Assembly: GCA_039803545.1 (NCBI GenBank)
Contig: JBDRYS010000003.1
Coordinates: 19,096 to 83,095, forward strand
Reading direction: 5' to 3'
DNA length: 64,000 nucleotides
Source: a candidate division WOR-3 bacterium
GTDB taxonomy: Bacteria > Hydrothermota > Hydrothermia > UBA1063
The translations under genes were made by a program, and so were the position numbers. Below are positions 34,264 to 43,341 of the stretch, one piece after another. Below the pieces are notes generated by a model. The model had not been told where the DNA came from. It ran no database searches and saw only the letters and a list, made by a program, of their open reading frames with translations. The stretch's first letter is position 1; each line of letters begins with the position of its first letter.

Positions 34264-35451
34264 ATGGCTTTGAAGATCCTATTCAGCATCTTATGTGGGT
34301 ATCTTATAGGGTCCCTGTCACCTTCCTACTTCTTTGGAAAACTCCTAAGGGGTATCGACATAAGGGAAGTTGGGGAAAAGAATGCAGGTGTAATTAACGC
34401 ATACAAAATCCTTGGACCGATACCCGCCCTTTTTACCGCAATTTTTGACCTTTCTAAAGGGTTAATCTCGGTATGGATTGCCTTTTGTATCGGCATTGGA
34501 TATCCAATAAACTTTTTAATTTCCTACGCAGCGGTCCTCGGCCATATTTTCCCCTTTTATCTAAAATTCAGAGGGGGCCAAGGCGAAGCCACTGCAACGG
34601 GCATTCTATTGTACCTCCTTTTCAGAACCTTATTTACAAAACCAGATTTTCTAACAGCCTTTCTACTTCTACTCTTTTATTCACTGGTATTGATTTATAT
34701 CATCGGCCCCTCAGGAATACTGGGATTATACATTCTTCCTGTAGCCTTCCTATTGACAGCAGTTCATTCTTCACCCCTTGAATGGTTAACAATGCTGGTA
34801 TTCGCTTTACATATCTTTGTCCTTAACTTGCGAAACCGCATTAAAACTGGCTACAGACTAAGCGAAAGAACAAGAACCACTATAAAGTGGTCCAGATTCG
34901 CAGCAAGACCCTTTGCTGTATTATTTATAATTATCTACTTCCAAACCTCAAAGGGCTTCATCCTTAACTTAACCGGTAGTGTTGCCCTTGCCTTTTTAAT
35001 CTTTGACCTTGTGAGGCTCTCAAAAGCAGGTATAAATAAGGCAATTATGAAAACTCTCAGTTTTGCTTTTAAGAGCAAGGAAGAGAAAACCTTCTCCAGT
35101 ATGACCCACTTCACAGTGGCTTCCTTTTTAAGTTTTCTGCTGTTTCCGGGAAAAATCGCTTCATGTTCAATTCTTTTCCCAGTCTTTGGTGATATGTTCG
35201 CAAAACTTATGGGATTGGAATATGGGCGAAGACAACTCTTTGAAAAGACCCTCGAAGGTTTCATTGCCTATGTAACTTTTGGAGTAATAGCGGGTTACAT
35301 TTATTCGATCCTCGCAAACTTTCCCTTTCCCCTTGCCATTATAGGTGCTTTAGTTGGGGCCATATCAGAAGTGCTACCCTGGAAATTAGACGACAACCTG
35401 AGCGGGTCGCTTTTCTCAGGACTTGCAATGTATTATTTTGGAAAATATTGA
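34264..35451 (+). CDS. PlsY-like acyltransferase domain fused to a CTP-type polyprenol/diacylglycerol kinase-like domain
   Basis: The 395-residue product has two membrane modules. Residues 1-200 follow PlsY (acyl-phosphate:glycerol-3-phosphate acyltransferase): 'G-Y-L-I-G-S-L-S-P', 'D-I-R-E-V-G-E-K-N-A-G-V-I-N' (32-45) and 'G-H-I-F-P-F-Y-L-K-F-R-G-G-Q-G' (93-107). The consensus G-S-G-N and G-G-K-G are altered to G-E-K-N and G-G-Q-G. Residues about 215-395 add membrane helices with 'F-G-D-M-F-A-K-L-M-G' and 'L-D-D-N-L-S-G-S-L', resembling dolichol/phytol/diacylglycerol kinases. PlsY alone is usually about 200 residues. Likely phospholipid or polyprenyl-lipid metabolism; the exact reaction is open. 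Confidence 0.75.
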   Translation: MALKILFSILCGYLIGSLSPSYFFGKLLRGIDIREVGEKNAGVINAYKILGPIPALFTAIFDLSKGLISVWIAFCIGIGYPINFLISYAAVLGHIFPFYLKFRGGQGEATATGILLYLLFRTLFTKPDFLTAFLLLLFYSLVLIYIIGPSGILGLYILPVAFLLTAVHSSPLEWLTMLVFALHIFVLNLRNRIKTGYRLSERTRTTIKWSRFAARPFAVLFIIIYFQTSKGFILNLTGSVALAFLIFDLVRLSKAGINKAIMKTLSFAFKSKEEKTFSSMTHFTVASFLSFLLFPGKIASCSILFPVFGDMFAKLMGLEYGRRQLFEKTLEGFIAYVTFGVIAGYIYSILANFPFPLAIIGALVGAISEVLPWKLDDNLSGSLFSGLAMYYFGKY

Positions 35452-35458
35452 AATGGTG

Positions 35459-35464
35459 TATAAT
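35459..35464 (+). promoter_or_regulatory. -10 element of the Por-tail beta-repeat protein
   Basis: TATAAT at 35459-35464, with TTGGAA 15 nt upstream (35438-35443). It is followed by GAGGAGG and ATG 35488, so this unit has a leader. Confidence 0.45.
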
Positions 35465-35487
35465 TTAGCAAACAAGAGGAGGTGGAT

Positions 35488-36894
35488 ATGATTAAAAAAC
35501 ATCATATAATTGTCACCATGGTTGCTTGTTTATTTTTTGCACAGGCAACCATCAATGCGCAGGAATTTCCTATTGCAGTGGGAAACGATAGTACTTTCTC
35601 AGGGGGTGCTGTGTACGGTGGACACAATGGTCTAGTGGCAATTTATGGCGATTCCAACAGTCCATATACCATAAACGCACAGCTCATTGGTTATCCCGGA
35701 AATTTAATTGGTTCGCGAATTTCACTTAATGATATTGGAGTTTTCCCTGGTGCAATACCAATATTCGACGGGACCAACTACTTCTTAGTTTGGTGTGAAT
35801 TCAATGGCACCCTTAAAGGGCAATTCATCGATACTGCAGGGAATCTCCTCGGCTTTTCGTTTAGCATTGCTACAAATTTAGTCACAAGTAGGCCTGGTAC
35901 TTTCAACATCGCTAGAGGTGATACAGTGTTCTTGGTAACATTTATTAAATCTGACAACCATCTTTACGGGCAAATAATAAGTAAAAGCGGCAATTTGATA
36001 GGTTCTCAAATACAAATTTCCATTGGAAGTGCAAGGGAGAACGCTGTTGCCTTCGATGGTTCTAACTTTCTCGTCGCCTGGGTTGATGGTGATAACAACA
36101 AAGATATTTATGGGCAATTCGTAAGCAAATCCGGCACACTGGTTGGAGGCAATTTTCTAATTGATGGTGGTCCCTACTACAGCGACAATCCAGTTTCTCT
36201 TGCCTTTGATGGGACAAAGTACTTGCTGGCATATCATGAAACTACAGATGATACTTCTTATTTTGTTAAATGGACTTTGCTTGGCAAATTTATTAGCACT
36301 TCTGGGACAATTGATGGAACAATAACTATTTGTGATACCACTAAATTGCCCTTTTTACCATCGGTTGCCTTTGATGGCACGAACTATTTAATAACCTGGA
36401 CGCAATTTTTAGATGGCAACATGATGGGGAGGTTCTATAATACCTTTGGTGTGCCAGTTGATACACCCTTTGTCATTTTTGGCCCATTGAACAATAAAAT
36501 TCCAGTAGGTGGCGTTGGCTTTGGAGGGGGAAGCTACCTTGCAGTAGCCACACGCTGTAATTCTGAGTTTTCCAACGGTGATGTTTACGGAAGGTTCATT
36601 ACCCCTTTGGTGATAAAAGATATGGACAACCTCATATTACGGCTATACCTGGACTATACGACGCCTTATAACAATTCAGTTACCATAGAATACGATTTGC
36701 CGAAAGGATGCTATGTTACTTTGCGGATTTACAATATCCTTGGACAGGAAATTGCCACATTGATGAGTGGATTTTCACCTGCCGGACCACATACAATGCA
36801 ATGGAATACTTCAAGATTATCCGGAGGCTTATATTTCTGCAGTTTAGAGACTAACTCAGCTGTTGTGACGCAAAAATTAATTTTACCCAGGTGA
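35488..36894 (+). CDS. Secreted repeat protein with type IX (Por) secretion sorting tail
   Basis: The product (468 residues from ATG 35488, 5 nt after GAGGAGG) has a signal peptide (M-I-K-K-H-H ... I-N-A-Q). Five or six repeats around F-D-G-(T/S)-N-(Y/F)-L-(V/I)-x-W, each with a 'G-Q-F-I/V-S-x-x-G' strand, suggest a beta-propeller. The C-terminal ~85 residues ('V-T-L-R-I-Y-N-I-L-G-Q-E-I-A-T-L ... G-L-Y-F-C') are a Por-type sorting domain that directs cargo through a type IX secretion system in FCB bacteria. Cargo function is unknown. An in-frame GTG at 35482 lies in the ribosome site and is rejected. Confidence 0.85.
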   Translation: MIKKHHIIVTMVACLFFAQATINAQEFPIAVGNDSTFSGGAVYGGHNGLVAIYGDSNSPYTINAQLIGYPGNLIGSRISLNDIGVFPGAIPIFDGTNYFLVWCEFNGTLKGQFIDTAGNLLGFSFSIATNLVTSRPGTFNIARGDTVFLVTFIKSDNHLYGQIISKSGNLIGSQIQISIGSARENAVAFDGSNFLVAWVDGDNNKDIYGQFVSKSGTLVGGNFLIDGGPYYSDNPVSLAFDGTKYLLAYHETTDDTSYFVKWTLLGKFISTSGTIDGTITICDTTKLPFLPSVAFDGTNYLITWTQFLDGNMMGRFYNTFGVPVDTPFVIFGPLNNKIPVGGVGFGGGSYLAVATRCNSEFSNGDVYGRFITPLVIKDMDNLILRLYLDYTTPYNNSVTIEYDLPKGCYVTLRIYNILGQEIATLMSGFSPAGPHTMQWNTSRLSGGLYFCSLETNSAVVTQKLILPR

Positions 36895-36942
36895 TTCGAA
36901 GTTAAATAATTATGAATAGTCATAAGTGCAGGAATCCCGATT

Positions 36943-36971
36943 TTGGAAAAATTCTAAACTGGTTATAAAAT
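36943..36971 (+). promoter_or_regulatory. Promoter of the subtilase gene
   Basis: TTGGAA (36943-36948), 17-nt spacer, TAAAAT (36966-36971). AGGAGGT (36980-36986) and ATG 36991 follow. Confidence 0.6.
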
Positions 36972-36990
36972 TTTAAAACAGGAGGTTTAA

Positions 36991-39831
36991 ATGCTTAAAT
37001 TACTATTGCTAACACTACTAACTACAAGGGCGTACATATACCCCGCCCTCAAGGAAAAACTGGCTAAAGCCGCCCCAAATGAGTACACTGAGGCTATAGT
37101 TCACCTCAAGGCAAAACCAGACTACGATGCTATGAAGGGATTAACTCCCGCCCAGTATGTAGAAGTTTTGAAATCCTTTGCAAAGGAATCTCAAAGCGAA
37201 ATTCTTAAAGCCTTAGAGCAAAACTACGGAGATAAAATAAAAACCCTAAGTCCCTATTGGATCTTCAACGGATTTTACATTGTAGCAACAAAGGATGTTA
37301 TCGAATGGATCGCTGAGAGAGATGATGTGGAATACCTCATTGACAACTTCGTGATAAAGTTGGAAAAAACGACGCCTTCAAGTGAAAAGGTTGAAACAAA
37401 ATCACCTACCTGGAACATAACAAAAGTTAAAGCCGATTCTTGCTGGATGGCGGGATACGATGGAAGTGGAATCATAATTGGTCATTTAGACTCAGGTGTA
37501 GATATAACCCACCCTGCCTTATCCGGGAAGTATTTGGGATACTGGTTCGATGCAGTGAATGGACAGTCTCAACCCTACGACGATAACGGACATGGTACCC
37601 ACACAATGGGGACAATTCTCGGCGGTGATGGTTTGGGATCCTTTGCAAATGACATTGGTGTCGCACCGGGGGCTAAGTTTGTAGCTTGTAAAATCTTCAA
37701 TTCTCAAGGAAGTGGATATGCAGACTGGATTCACAATGGATTCCAAAAAATATTGGAATGGAAAGCACAGGGAGTAAACATAAAGGTAGTATCCAATTCC
37801 TGGGGTTCAACGGATTATACGAGTACAGAATTCTGGAATGACGTTGTAAACTGGAGAAACAACGGAATAATCCCTGTTTTCGCTGCAGGTAACAGTGGGC
37901 CAAACTCTGCAACGGTAAATACGCCTGGCTCTTTCCCCAATGTCATTGCTGTAGGAGCTGTAGATAACAACGATTACATAGCCAGCTTTTCATCGAGAGG
38001 GCCTGCCCCGAATCAGTCTCCCTGGAACAACACTGCCTACTGGCCCCGTAGCGACTGGAACTTCATAAAGCCAAATATTTCTGCACCTGGAGTAAGCGTA
38101 CCATCATCGGTTCCTGGCGGAGGCTACCAATCGATGGATGGTACGTCGATGGCCACTCCACACGTCGCAGGGGCTGTGGCTATACTCCTTCAAAGGAATC
38201 CGAATTTAGATTTTAACACTGTTTATTCGCTACTTTTGGATTACTCAAGACAGCCTTCCCAGGGTTCACCCTATCCTAACAATAACTATGGTTGGGGAGT
38301 CCTCGATATATACCAGGCACTTTTGCACACACCTGCCCCCAGCGAGCCTTCAGTAGTGCTTCTAAACTATTCATATACCGATCAGAATGGAAATAACGTG
38401 TGGGACGCCGGCGAAACGATTTACATCACGGTAACAGTAAAGAACAACGGTGCCGATGCAACCAATGTTCAAGGTACATTAAGCACAAGTTCGACTTATG
38501 CCGCGATAAGCGATGGAACAACTTCCTTTGGCAATATCTCCTCTAATGGAACAGCCAACAATGGTAGTGATCCCTTCATAGTGAGCTCAAGCGCAAACAC
38601 ACCAAACGGAACAAGTATTGATTTCAATTTGAATATTACCTGCGATGGTGGGTACTCCTGGAACTACAGCTTCTCTTTGACCGTAGGTATTCCTGGAGTC
38701 GATTATGCGGACCATTCACCGGGTAATATTGTTTTAACGGTAACAAAGTATGGCACGCTGGGATATATGAGCTCAAGTCAGTCTCAAGGGTCCGGTTGTA
38801 AATATCCTTCATCTTCCGCATCTCATCTGTTCTACGGCGCTTTTGCCGTTGGGACCCAGCTTCCTTATGTAATCGATAGATATTACGAATCCAGTTCCGG
38901 AGACGATGACGACTGGGTCACAACGACCAATCCCGATGGGAGAGTCTTTAAATACAATCCCTATCCACCCTACTATGAATATTCACAGGCCATTTTTACT
39001 GACGCTGGTGGTGAAGTGTCCAAGGGTTTATGGGTCTATCAAAGGGGATATACCTTTAACGATGGCGTTGCTCCCAACTATGTAATCCTTGAATACACTC
39101 TATACAACTCCTCGCCTAATCCAATCAACGGTCTCTATGCAGGCCTCTTTACCGACTGGGATATCGGAGGAAGCAGCGGCGCCTCATCCAACGCTGGCGG
39201 CACCGATGCCACAAGGAATTTGGCCTACCTCTACTATTCTTCCACCTTTATGGGAACAGCCATTCTTAACCCTTCACGTCAACAAACCACACTAATTGCA
39301 AACCGTTCAGTGATAGACCATGACACCTATGTTTACCCCTACAATGGCCTTCCCGACAGTGTAGAAATGAAATTCCTCAACGGCACCTATACTTCAGCAT
39401 CCACCAATAGAAACTATGATTGGTCAACGGTTGTATCGGCAGGACCTTTCAATATTGCACCTTACGATTCTGTGAAGGTGGCCTTTGTTGTAGCCGGGGC
39501 ATCGAGCTTAGCCAACCTACAAAGCTATGTAGAGGATGCCTATGCAAGATACTGGAGTACTGTGGTAAATGCTGGTGAAGCCCCACAGCAAACAAATATT
39601 ACGATACCCACCATTTCACGGAGCAACTTCAACTTCTCCATTGGCAAAAACGTAAGAGAGGTTAAAGTATCCGTTTACGACGCAAAGGGTTCACTGGTTA
39701 GGAGCGATACCTATGCTCCTACAAACGGGATGGTTAATGTAAATCTTTCAGGGCTCTCCGCTGGACTTTACATCGTAAAGGTGGAAAGTGAAAACGTAAA
39801 GAAGACATCAAAAATTATTCTCGTAAAGTAA
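36991..39831 (+). CDS. Secreted subtilisin-like serine protease (S8) with Por sorting tail
   Basis: The 946-residue pre-pro-protein has a signal (1-16), an inhibitor-I9-like propeptide (about 17-125) and a peptidase S8 domain with the triad D167 (H-L-D-S-G-V-D), H201 (N-G-H-G-T-H) and S386 (D-G-T-S-M-A-T-P-H). A CARDB-like beta-sandwich and a further beta-rich region follow, then a C-terminal ~80-residue sorting domain (V-K-V-S-V-Y-D-A-K-G-S ... G-L-Y-I-V-K-V). It is a likely extracellular degradative protease exported by type IX secretion. A GC-rich terminator follows. Confidence 0.93.
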   Translation: MLKLLLLTLLTTRAYIYPALKEKLAKAAPNEYTEAIVHLKAKPDYDAMKGLTPAQYVEVLKSFAKESQSEILKALEQNYGDKIKTLSPYWIFNGFYIVATKDVIEWIAERDDVEYLIDNFVIKLEKTTPSSEKVETKSPTWNITKVKADSCWMAGYDGSGIIIGHLDSGVDITHPALSGKYLGYWFDAVNGQSQPYDDNGHGTHTMGTILGGDGLGSFANDIGVAPGAKFVACKIFNSQGSGYADWIHNGFQKILEWKAQGVNIKVVSNSWGSTDYTSTEFWNDVVNWRNNGIIPVFAAGNSGPNSATVNTPGSFPNVIAVGAVDNNDYIASFSSRGPAPNQSPWNNTAYWPRSDWNFIKPNISAPGVSVPSSVPGGGYQSMDGTSMATPHVAGAVAILLQRNPNLDFNTVYSLLLDYSRQPSQGSPYPNNNYGWGVLDIYQALLHTPAPSEPSVVLLNYSYTDQNGNNVWDAGETIYITVTVKNNGADATNVQGTLSTSSTYAAISDGTTSFGNISSNGTANNGSDPFIVSSSANTPNGTSIDFNLNITCDGGYSWNYSFSLTVGIPGVDYADHSPGNIVLTVTKYGTLGYMSSSQSQGSGCKYPSSSASHLFYGAFAVGTQLPYVIDRYYESSSGDDDDWVTTTNPDGRVFKYNPYPPYYEYSQAIFTDAGGEVSKGLWVYQRGYTFNDGVAPNYVILEYTLYNSSPNPINGLYAGLFTDWDIGGSSGASSNAGGTDATRNLAYLYYSSTFMGTAILNPSRQQTTLIANRSVIDHDTYVYPYNGLPDSVEMKFLNGTYTSASTNRNYDWSTVVSAGPFNIAPYDSVKVAFVVAGASSLANLQSYVEDAYARYWSTVVNAGEAPQQTNITIPTISRSNFNFSIGKNVREVKVSVYDAKGSLVRSDTYAPTNGMVNVNLSGLSAGLYIVKVESENVKKTSKIILVK

Positions 39832-39855
39832 GGACTGCACTAAGGGAAAATTCAT

Positions 39856-39887
39856 GCGGGGCCCCCTTCGGGGGCCCCGCCCTTTTT
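39856..39887 (+). terminator. Rho-independent terminator after the subtilase
   Basis: GCGGGGCCCC (39856-39865) pairs with GGGGCCCCGC (39871-39880) across a short loop. CCTTTTT follows directly. Confidence 0.9.
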
Positions 39888-39933
39888 GATTGTTCGCGTT
39901 GCAAACTAAAAAATTATTGCAAAAGGAGTAGCA

Positions 39934-41064
39934 ATGAAAATCATTAAAGCCGGTAAAATTATAACCCTGAAAGGCAACGAGATACTTGAGAACAAGTACA
40001 TCGTGGTCGAGGATGGGATAATCCAGGATATAACCACATCAAAACCTTCTGTGGGTGAATTTATCCATGCAGAAAAACTTGTGGTTATTCCATCCTTCAT
40101 CGACCCTGCAACCCAGATAGGACTTGCAGAAGAAGGTGCAGGATTTAACTACTATGACTCTGACGAAGCCACTTTTCCATCCCTTCCCCACCTCCGAAGC
40201 CTCGACGCCTTCTACCCAAAAGATCTTGGTATAAAGGATGCAGCTAAGGGCGGTGTTTCTTATTTCGTCTCCTCTCCTGGCGACTCTGCTGTTTTCTCAG
40301 GCCTCGAAGGTATATTTGCAAGCATGGGAATTACAGCGGATGATATGGTAAGGGTATTCCCCTCTGCATTGAAACTCAATATGAATTACAGTTCACGAAT
40401 CCGCTGGAGATCAGAGGGTAAATACCCATCGACAAAAATGGGAATTCTGGCACTAATTCGAGAAAAATTCGAAAAGGCAAAAAATTACGAAAAGAAGAAA
40501 GAGAAGGAAAAGGACTTAGAGATGGAAGCCCTTCTTAAGGTCCTGCGTAAAGAGATACCTATTAAGATCTCCGTAAACACAAGGGATGAAATCGAAAAGG
40601 CCATTGAATTAAAAAGGGAGTACGATATTAACATCATTCTCCAGGAGGCAGAAGATTCTTTCCAGGTTGCAGACCTTTTGAAAAAAGAGGAAATTCCTGT
40701 TATTGCAGGTCCCTATTTTATCGCCGGTAGGCTATACCACCAGAGAAACCATTATGCAAAAAATCTCTATCCCCTTTACGAAAAAGGCGTAATCTTTGCT
40801 CTAACTACCCTCCATCCCGTGGTACCCGTTCATCTCCTTTACCATCAGTCAGCCCTCCTTGTAAAGGTGGGAATTCCAGAACTTGATGCACTGCGTTCAA
40901 TATCCACAAACCCCGCTAATATACTAAGCCTTGAAAGGGAGGCAGGTACTATTGAAAAGGGAAAAAAGGCAAACCTTGTCTTCCTTTCCGACGAGCCCTT
41001 TACAAAGGAATCTGATGTGGTTGGCCACATGTTAGAAGGAGAAATGGTATGGAAAAACTTTTAA
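39934..41064 (+). CDS. Amidohydrolase-fold pseudoenzyme, all metal ligands lost
   Basis: The 376-residue product aligns end to end with the next two genes but lacks every metal-binding residue of the superfamily. The strand-1 H-x-H is A59-T60-Q61. The strand-5 'R-I-H-(S/C)-H' is K-I-S-V-N. The strand-6 'E-H' is Q-E. The strand-8 catalytic D in (T/S)-(T/S)-D is L (T-T-L-H-P). The fold-supporting motifs are kept (E-A-T-x-P, I-E-K-G-K-K-A-N-L-V). It is probably a structural or regulatory partner of the active paralogues, with which it overlaps (15 nt). AGGAG precedes ATG. A possible TTGATT-16-TAAAAA promoter begins at 39886. Confidence 0.8.
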   Translation: MKIIKAGKIITLKGNEILENKYIVVEDGIIQDITTSKPSVGEFIHAEKLVVIPSFIDPATQIGLAEEGAGFNYYDSDEATFPSLPHLRSLDAFYPKDLGIKDAAKGGVSYFVSSPGDSAVFSGLEGIFASMGITADDMVRVFPSALKLNMNYSSRIRWRSEGKYPSTKMGILALIREKFEKAKNYEKKKEKEKDLEMEALLKVLRKEIPIKISVNTRDEIEKAIELKREYDINIILQEAEDSFQVADLLKKEEIPVIAGPYFIAGRLYHQRNHYAKNLYPLYEKGVIFALTTLHPVVPVHLLYHQSALLVKVGIPELDALRSISTNPANILSLEREAGTIEKGKKANLVFLSDEPFTKESDVVGHMLEGEMVWKNF

Positions 41065-42206
41065 TCATAAAAGGTGGTAAAATTTTCACCATGGAGGGCG
41101 CACCCCTCGAAGGTGGCTATGTGGTGATTAAAAATGGTAAAATTGAAGATGTCACCCCGAGGATGGAAGTTCCTAAAGATGCAAAGGTGATTGACGCAGC
41201 AGATAGCTTCATTTACCCTGGATTCATTGACATTCACACCCATACTGGCTTATGGGAGGAAGGAGTCAATATTGAGGGTTCCGATGGCAATGAGGCAACA
41301 GACCCTGTAACTCCTCATGTCAGAGCCATCGACGGGATCAACTTCCACGATGATGGATTCAAAGAGGCGATTTCTTCCGGTGTCACAACAGTCAACATAA
41401 TGCCCGGAAGCGCCAATGTAATTGGCGGTCAGGGCGTTGCCACAAAGACAACGGGCGAAATCCTTTTGAATCCCTCTGGCATCAAAATGGCCCTCGGTGA
41501 AAACCCCAAAAGGGTTTACTCCTCTCAGAAAAAGTTGCCATCTACGAGGCTTGGCAACGCCGCTATTTTGAGAAAGGCCCTCATCGACACCCTTAATTAC
41601 ATCGAGAAGAAAAAGAAGGACAAGAAGGCCTTTGATTTCAAACTCGAACCCTTGGTTGGCCTTTTTGAGGGGAAATACCCTGCACGAATTCACTCCCACA
41701 GGGAGGATGACATCCTCACCGCCCTCAGAATAATGAAAGAATTCGGAATAAAATTTGTGATTGAGCATTCTACAGAAGGACATTTCATTGCAGAAATCCT
41801 AGCTAAGGAACAGGTGCCCTGTGCCCTCGGTCCTACAATAACTACAAGAATAAAACAGGAACTCAAATTCAGAACTCCCGAAACTGCAAGGATTTACGAA
41901 GAAAAGGGCGTTCTTTTCGCCTTCACCACCGACTTTCCCGTCCTTCCCCACTACGGTCTCTTTTACTCCGCCCAAATCGCAGTGAGACATGGCCTTTCAG
42001 AAGAAATGGCCTTAAAGGCACTAACAATAAACGGCGCAAAAATCCTCGGCCTTGACCACAGGATAGGGAGCCTGAAAAAAGGGAAAGATGCCGATATCGT
42101 TATAACTAACAAAGAAGTCCTGGATCCCAGATTTCGTGTAAAAATGACCATCATCAGCGGCGAAATTGTCTATGAACACAAATCAAGAGAGGACCTCTAT
42201 ATTTAG
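41049..42206 (+). CDS. Amidohydrolase (imidazolonepropionase-like), active-type paralogue
   Basis: The 385-residue product has the full metal site: H63-T-H65 in D-I-H-T-H-T-G, 'A-R-I-H-S-H' on strand 5, 'I-E-H-S' on strand 6, and T-T-D on strand 8. Its signatures (E-A-T-D-P-V-T-P-H, P-G-S-A-N-V-I-G-G-Q-G) fit the COG1228 amidohydrolase group whose natural substrates are mostly unassigned. No signal peptide, so cytosolic. It is in the middle of a three-paralogue cluster, overlapping the preceding pseudoenzyme gene by 15 nt and 9 nt before the next. Confidence 0.88.
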   Translation: MEKLLIIKGGKIFTMEGAPLEGGYVVIKNGKIEDVTPRMEVPKDAKVIDAADSFIYPGFIDIHTHTGLWEEGVNIEGSDGNEATDPVTPHVRAIDGINFHDDGFKEAISSGVTTVNIMPGSANVIGGQGVATKTTGEILLNPSGIKMALGENPKRVYSSQKKLPSTRLGNAAILRKALIDTLNYIEKKKKDKKAFDFKLEPLVGLFEGKYPARIHSHREDDILTALRIMKEFGIKFVIEHSTEGHFIAEILAKEQVPCALGPTITTRIKQELKFRTPETARIYEEKGVLFAFTTDFPVLPHYGLFYSAQIAVRHGLSEEMALKALTINGAKILGLDHRIGSLKKGKDADIVITNKEVLDPRFRVKMTIISGEIVYEHKSREDLYI

Positions 42207-42215
42207 GAGGGATGA

Positions 42216-43340
42216 ATGATCGTCCTTATTGGAGGGAAAATCTTTACCGGCGAAGAATTCATTGAAAACGGGGCAATTTTCATTGAAAATGGAAAAATCG
42301 TAAAGGTTTTAAGAAGGAAACGAATACCGAAAAATGCCGAAATAATAAACCTTAAAGGTAAATACATCCTTCCCGGTTTAATCGACCCGCATACTCACAT
42401 CGGAATGAGAGATGAGGGAGCTCCGAGGGATTATTCTGACATAAACGAGGCTACTGACCCTGCCACTCCTCATCTCTATGCGATCGACGCCTATAATCCG
42501 CAGGACCCAGCTGTTGGAAAGGCCTTGAAAAGCGGTGTGACAACGGTTTTCATTACCCCCGGCAGCGCAAACCCCATAGGAGGGATTGGTTCTGTTATAA
42601 AACTCAAAAACGCACCTATTTCAGAAATCATTGTGAAAAAAGAAGCAGGTCTAAAAATGGCACTGGGGGAAAATCCAAAGCTTACCTACAGAGAGAAGAA
42701 GACCTTTCCATCGACAAGAATGGCCACTGCCGCAGTAATCAGAGAATGGTTCACAAAGGCAAAAAGATACGGAGAGGAGAAAAGGAAAAAAGAAAGGGAT
42801 TTAAAACTGGAAAATATCTTAAAGGCTTTAAGAAAGGAAATACCCTGTAGAATTCACTGTCATTCGGTCCAAGACATTGAGACTGCATTAAGACTTCATG
42901 AGGAATTCGGTTTCGAAATGATATTGGAACACGCCAGTGATGCGCCCCTTGTTGCTGAAAAACTTAAGGGAAAAGTAAAGGGAATCGTCGTAGGGCCTCT
43001 TTTTGGTGTAAGTTCGAAGCCTGAGTCAAAAAATCTTAGTTTCGAAAACCCCGCGAGGCTATCGACCTATGGTATCCCTGTGGCGATCACCTCCGATCAT
43101 CCATTTAACGCCCTTTATCACCTCAACCTCTATGCCGCAATGAGCTTCAAAGAGGGTCTTGATGAGATCACAGCATTCAAAGCAATAACATCCACGCCCG
43201 CTGAGTTCCTCGGTGTTGCAGATCGTGTTGGCTACATTAGAAAAGGAAACGATGCCGACATAGTTGTTTTTAATGGCCATCCCTTCGATGTAATGTCGAG
43301 GGTTGAAATGGTTTTCGTTGATGGAGTGAGGGTGGTTTGA
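42216..43340 (+). CDS. Amidohydrolase (imidazolonepropionase-like), second active-type paralogue
   Basis: The 374-residue product retains H59-T-H61 (D-P-H-T-H-I-G), 'C-R-I-H-C-H', 'L-E-H-A-S-D' and 'T-S-D-H-P', so the metal site is complete. It shares E-A-T-D-P-A-T-P-H and P-G-S-A-N-P-I-G-G-I-G with its neighbour. The divergent loop (about 155-210, K/E-rich) may set substrate range. It follows the paralogue by 9 nt with GGAGG before the ATG; tsaD starts 1 nt after its stop. Confidence 0.88.
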   Translation: MIVLIGGKIFTGEEFIENGAIFIENGKIVKVLRRKRIPKNAEIINLKGKYILPGLIDPHTHIGMRDEGAPRDYSDINEATDPATPHLYAIDAYNPQDPAVGKALKSGVTTVFITPGSANPIGGIGSVIKLKNAPISEIIVKKEAGLKMALGENPKLTYREKKTFPSTRMATAAVIREWFTKAKRYGEEKRKKERDLKLENILKALRKEIPCRIHCHSVQDIETALRLHEEFGFEMILEHASDAPLVAEKLKGKVKGIVVGPLFGVSSKPESKNLSFENPARLSTYGIPVAITSDHPFNALYHLNLYAAMSFKEGLDEITAFKAITSTPAEFLGVADRVGYIRKGNDADIVVFNGHPFDVMSRVEMVFVDGVRVV

Positions 43341-43341
43341 T

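Noticed and set aside
41250..41783. 177-codon minus-strand frame inside the second amidohydrolase
   Set aside because: It is antisense to a gene with an intact metal site and has no domain resemblance.
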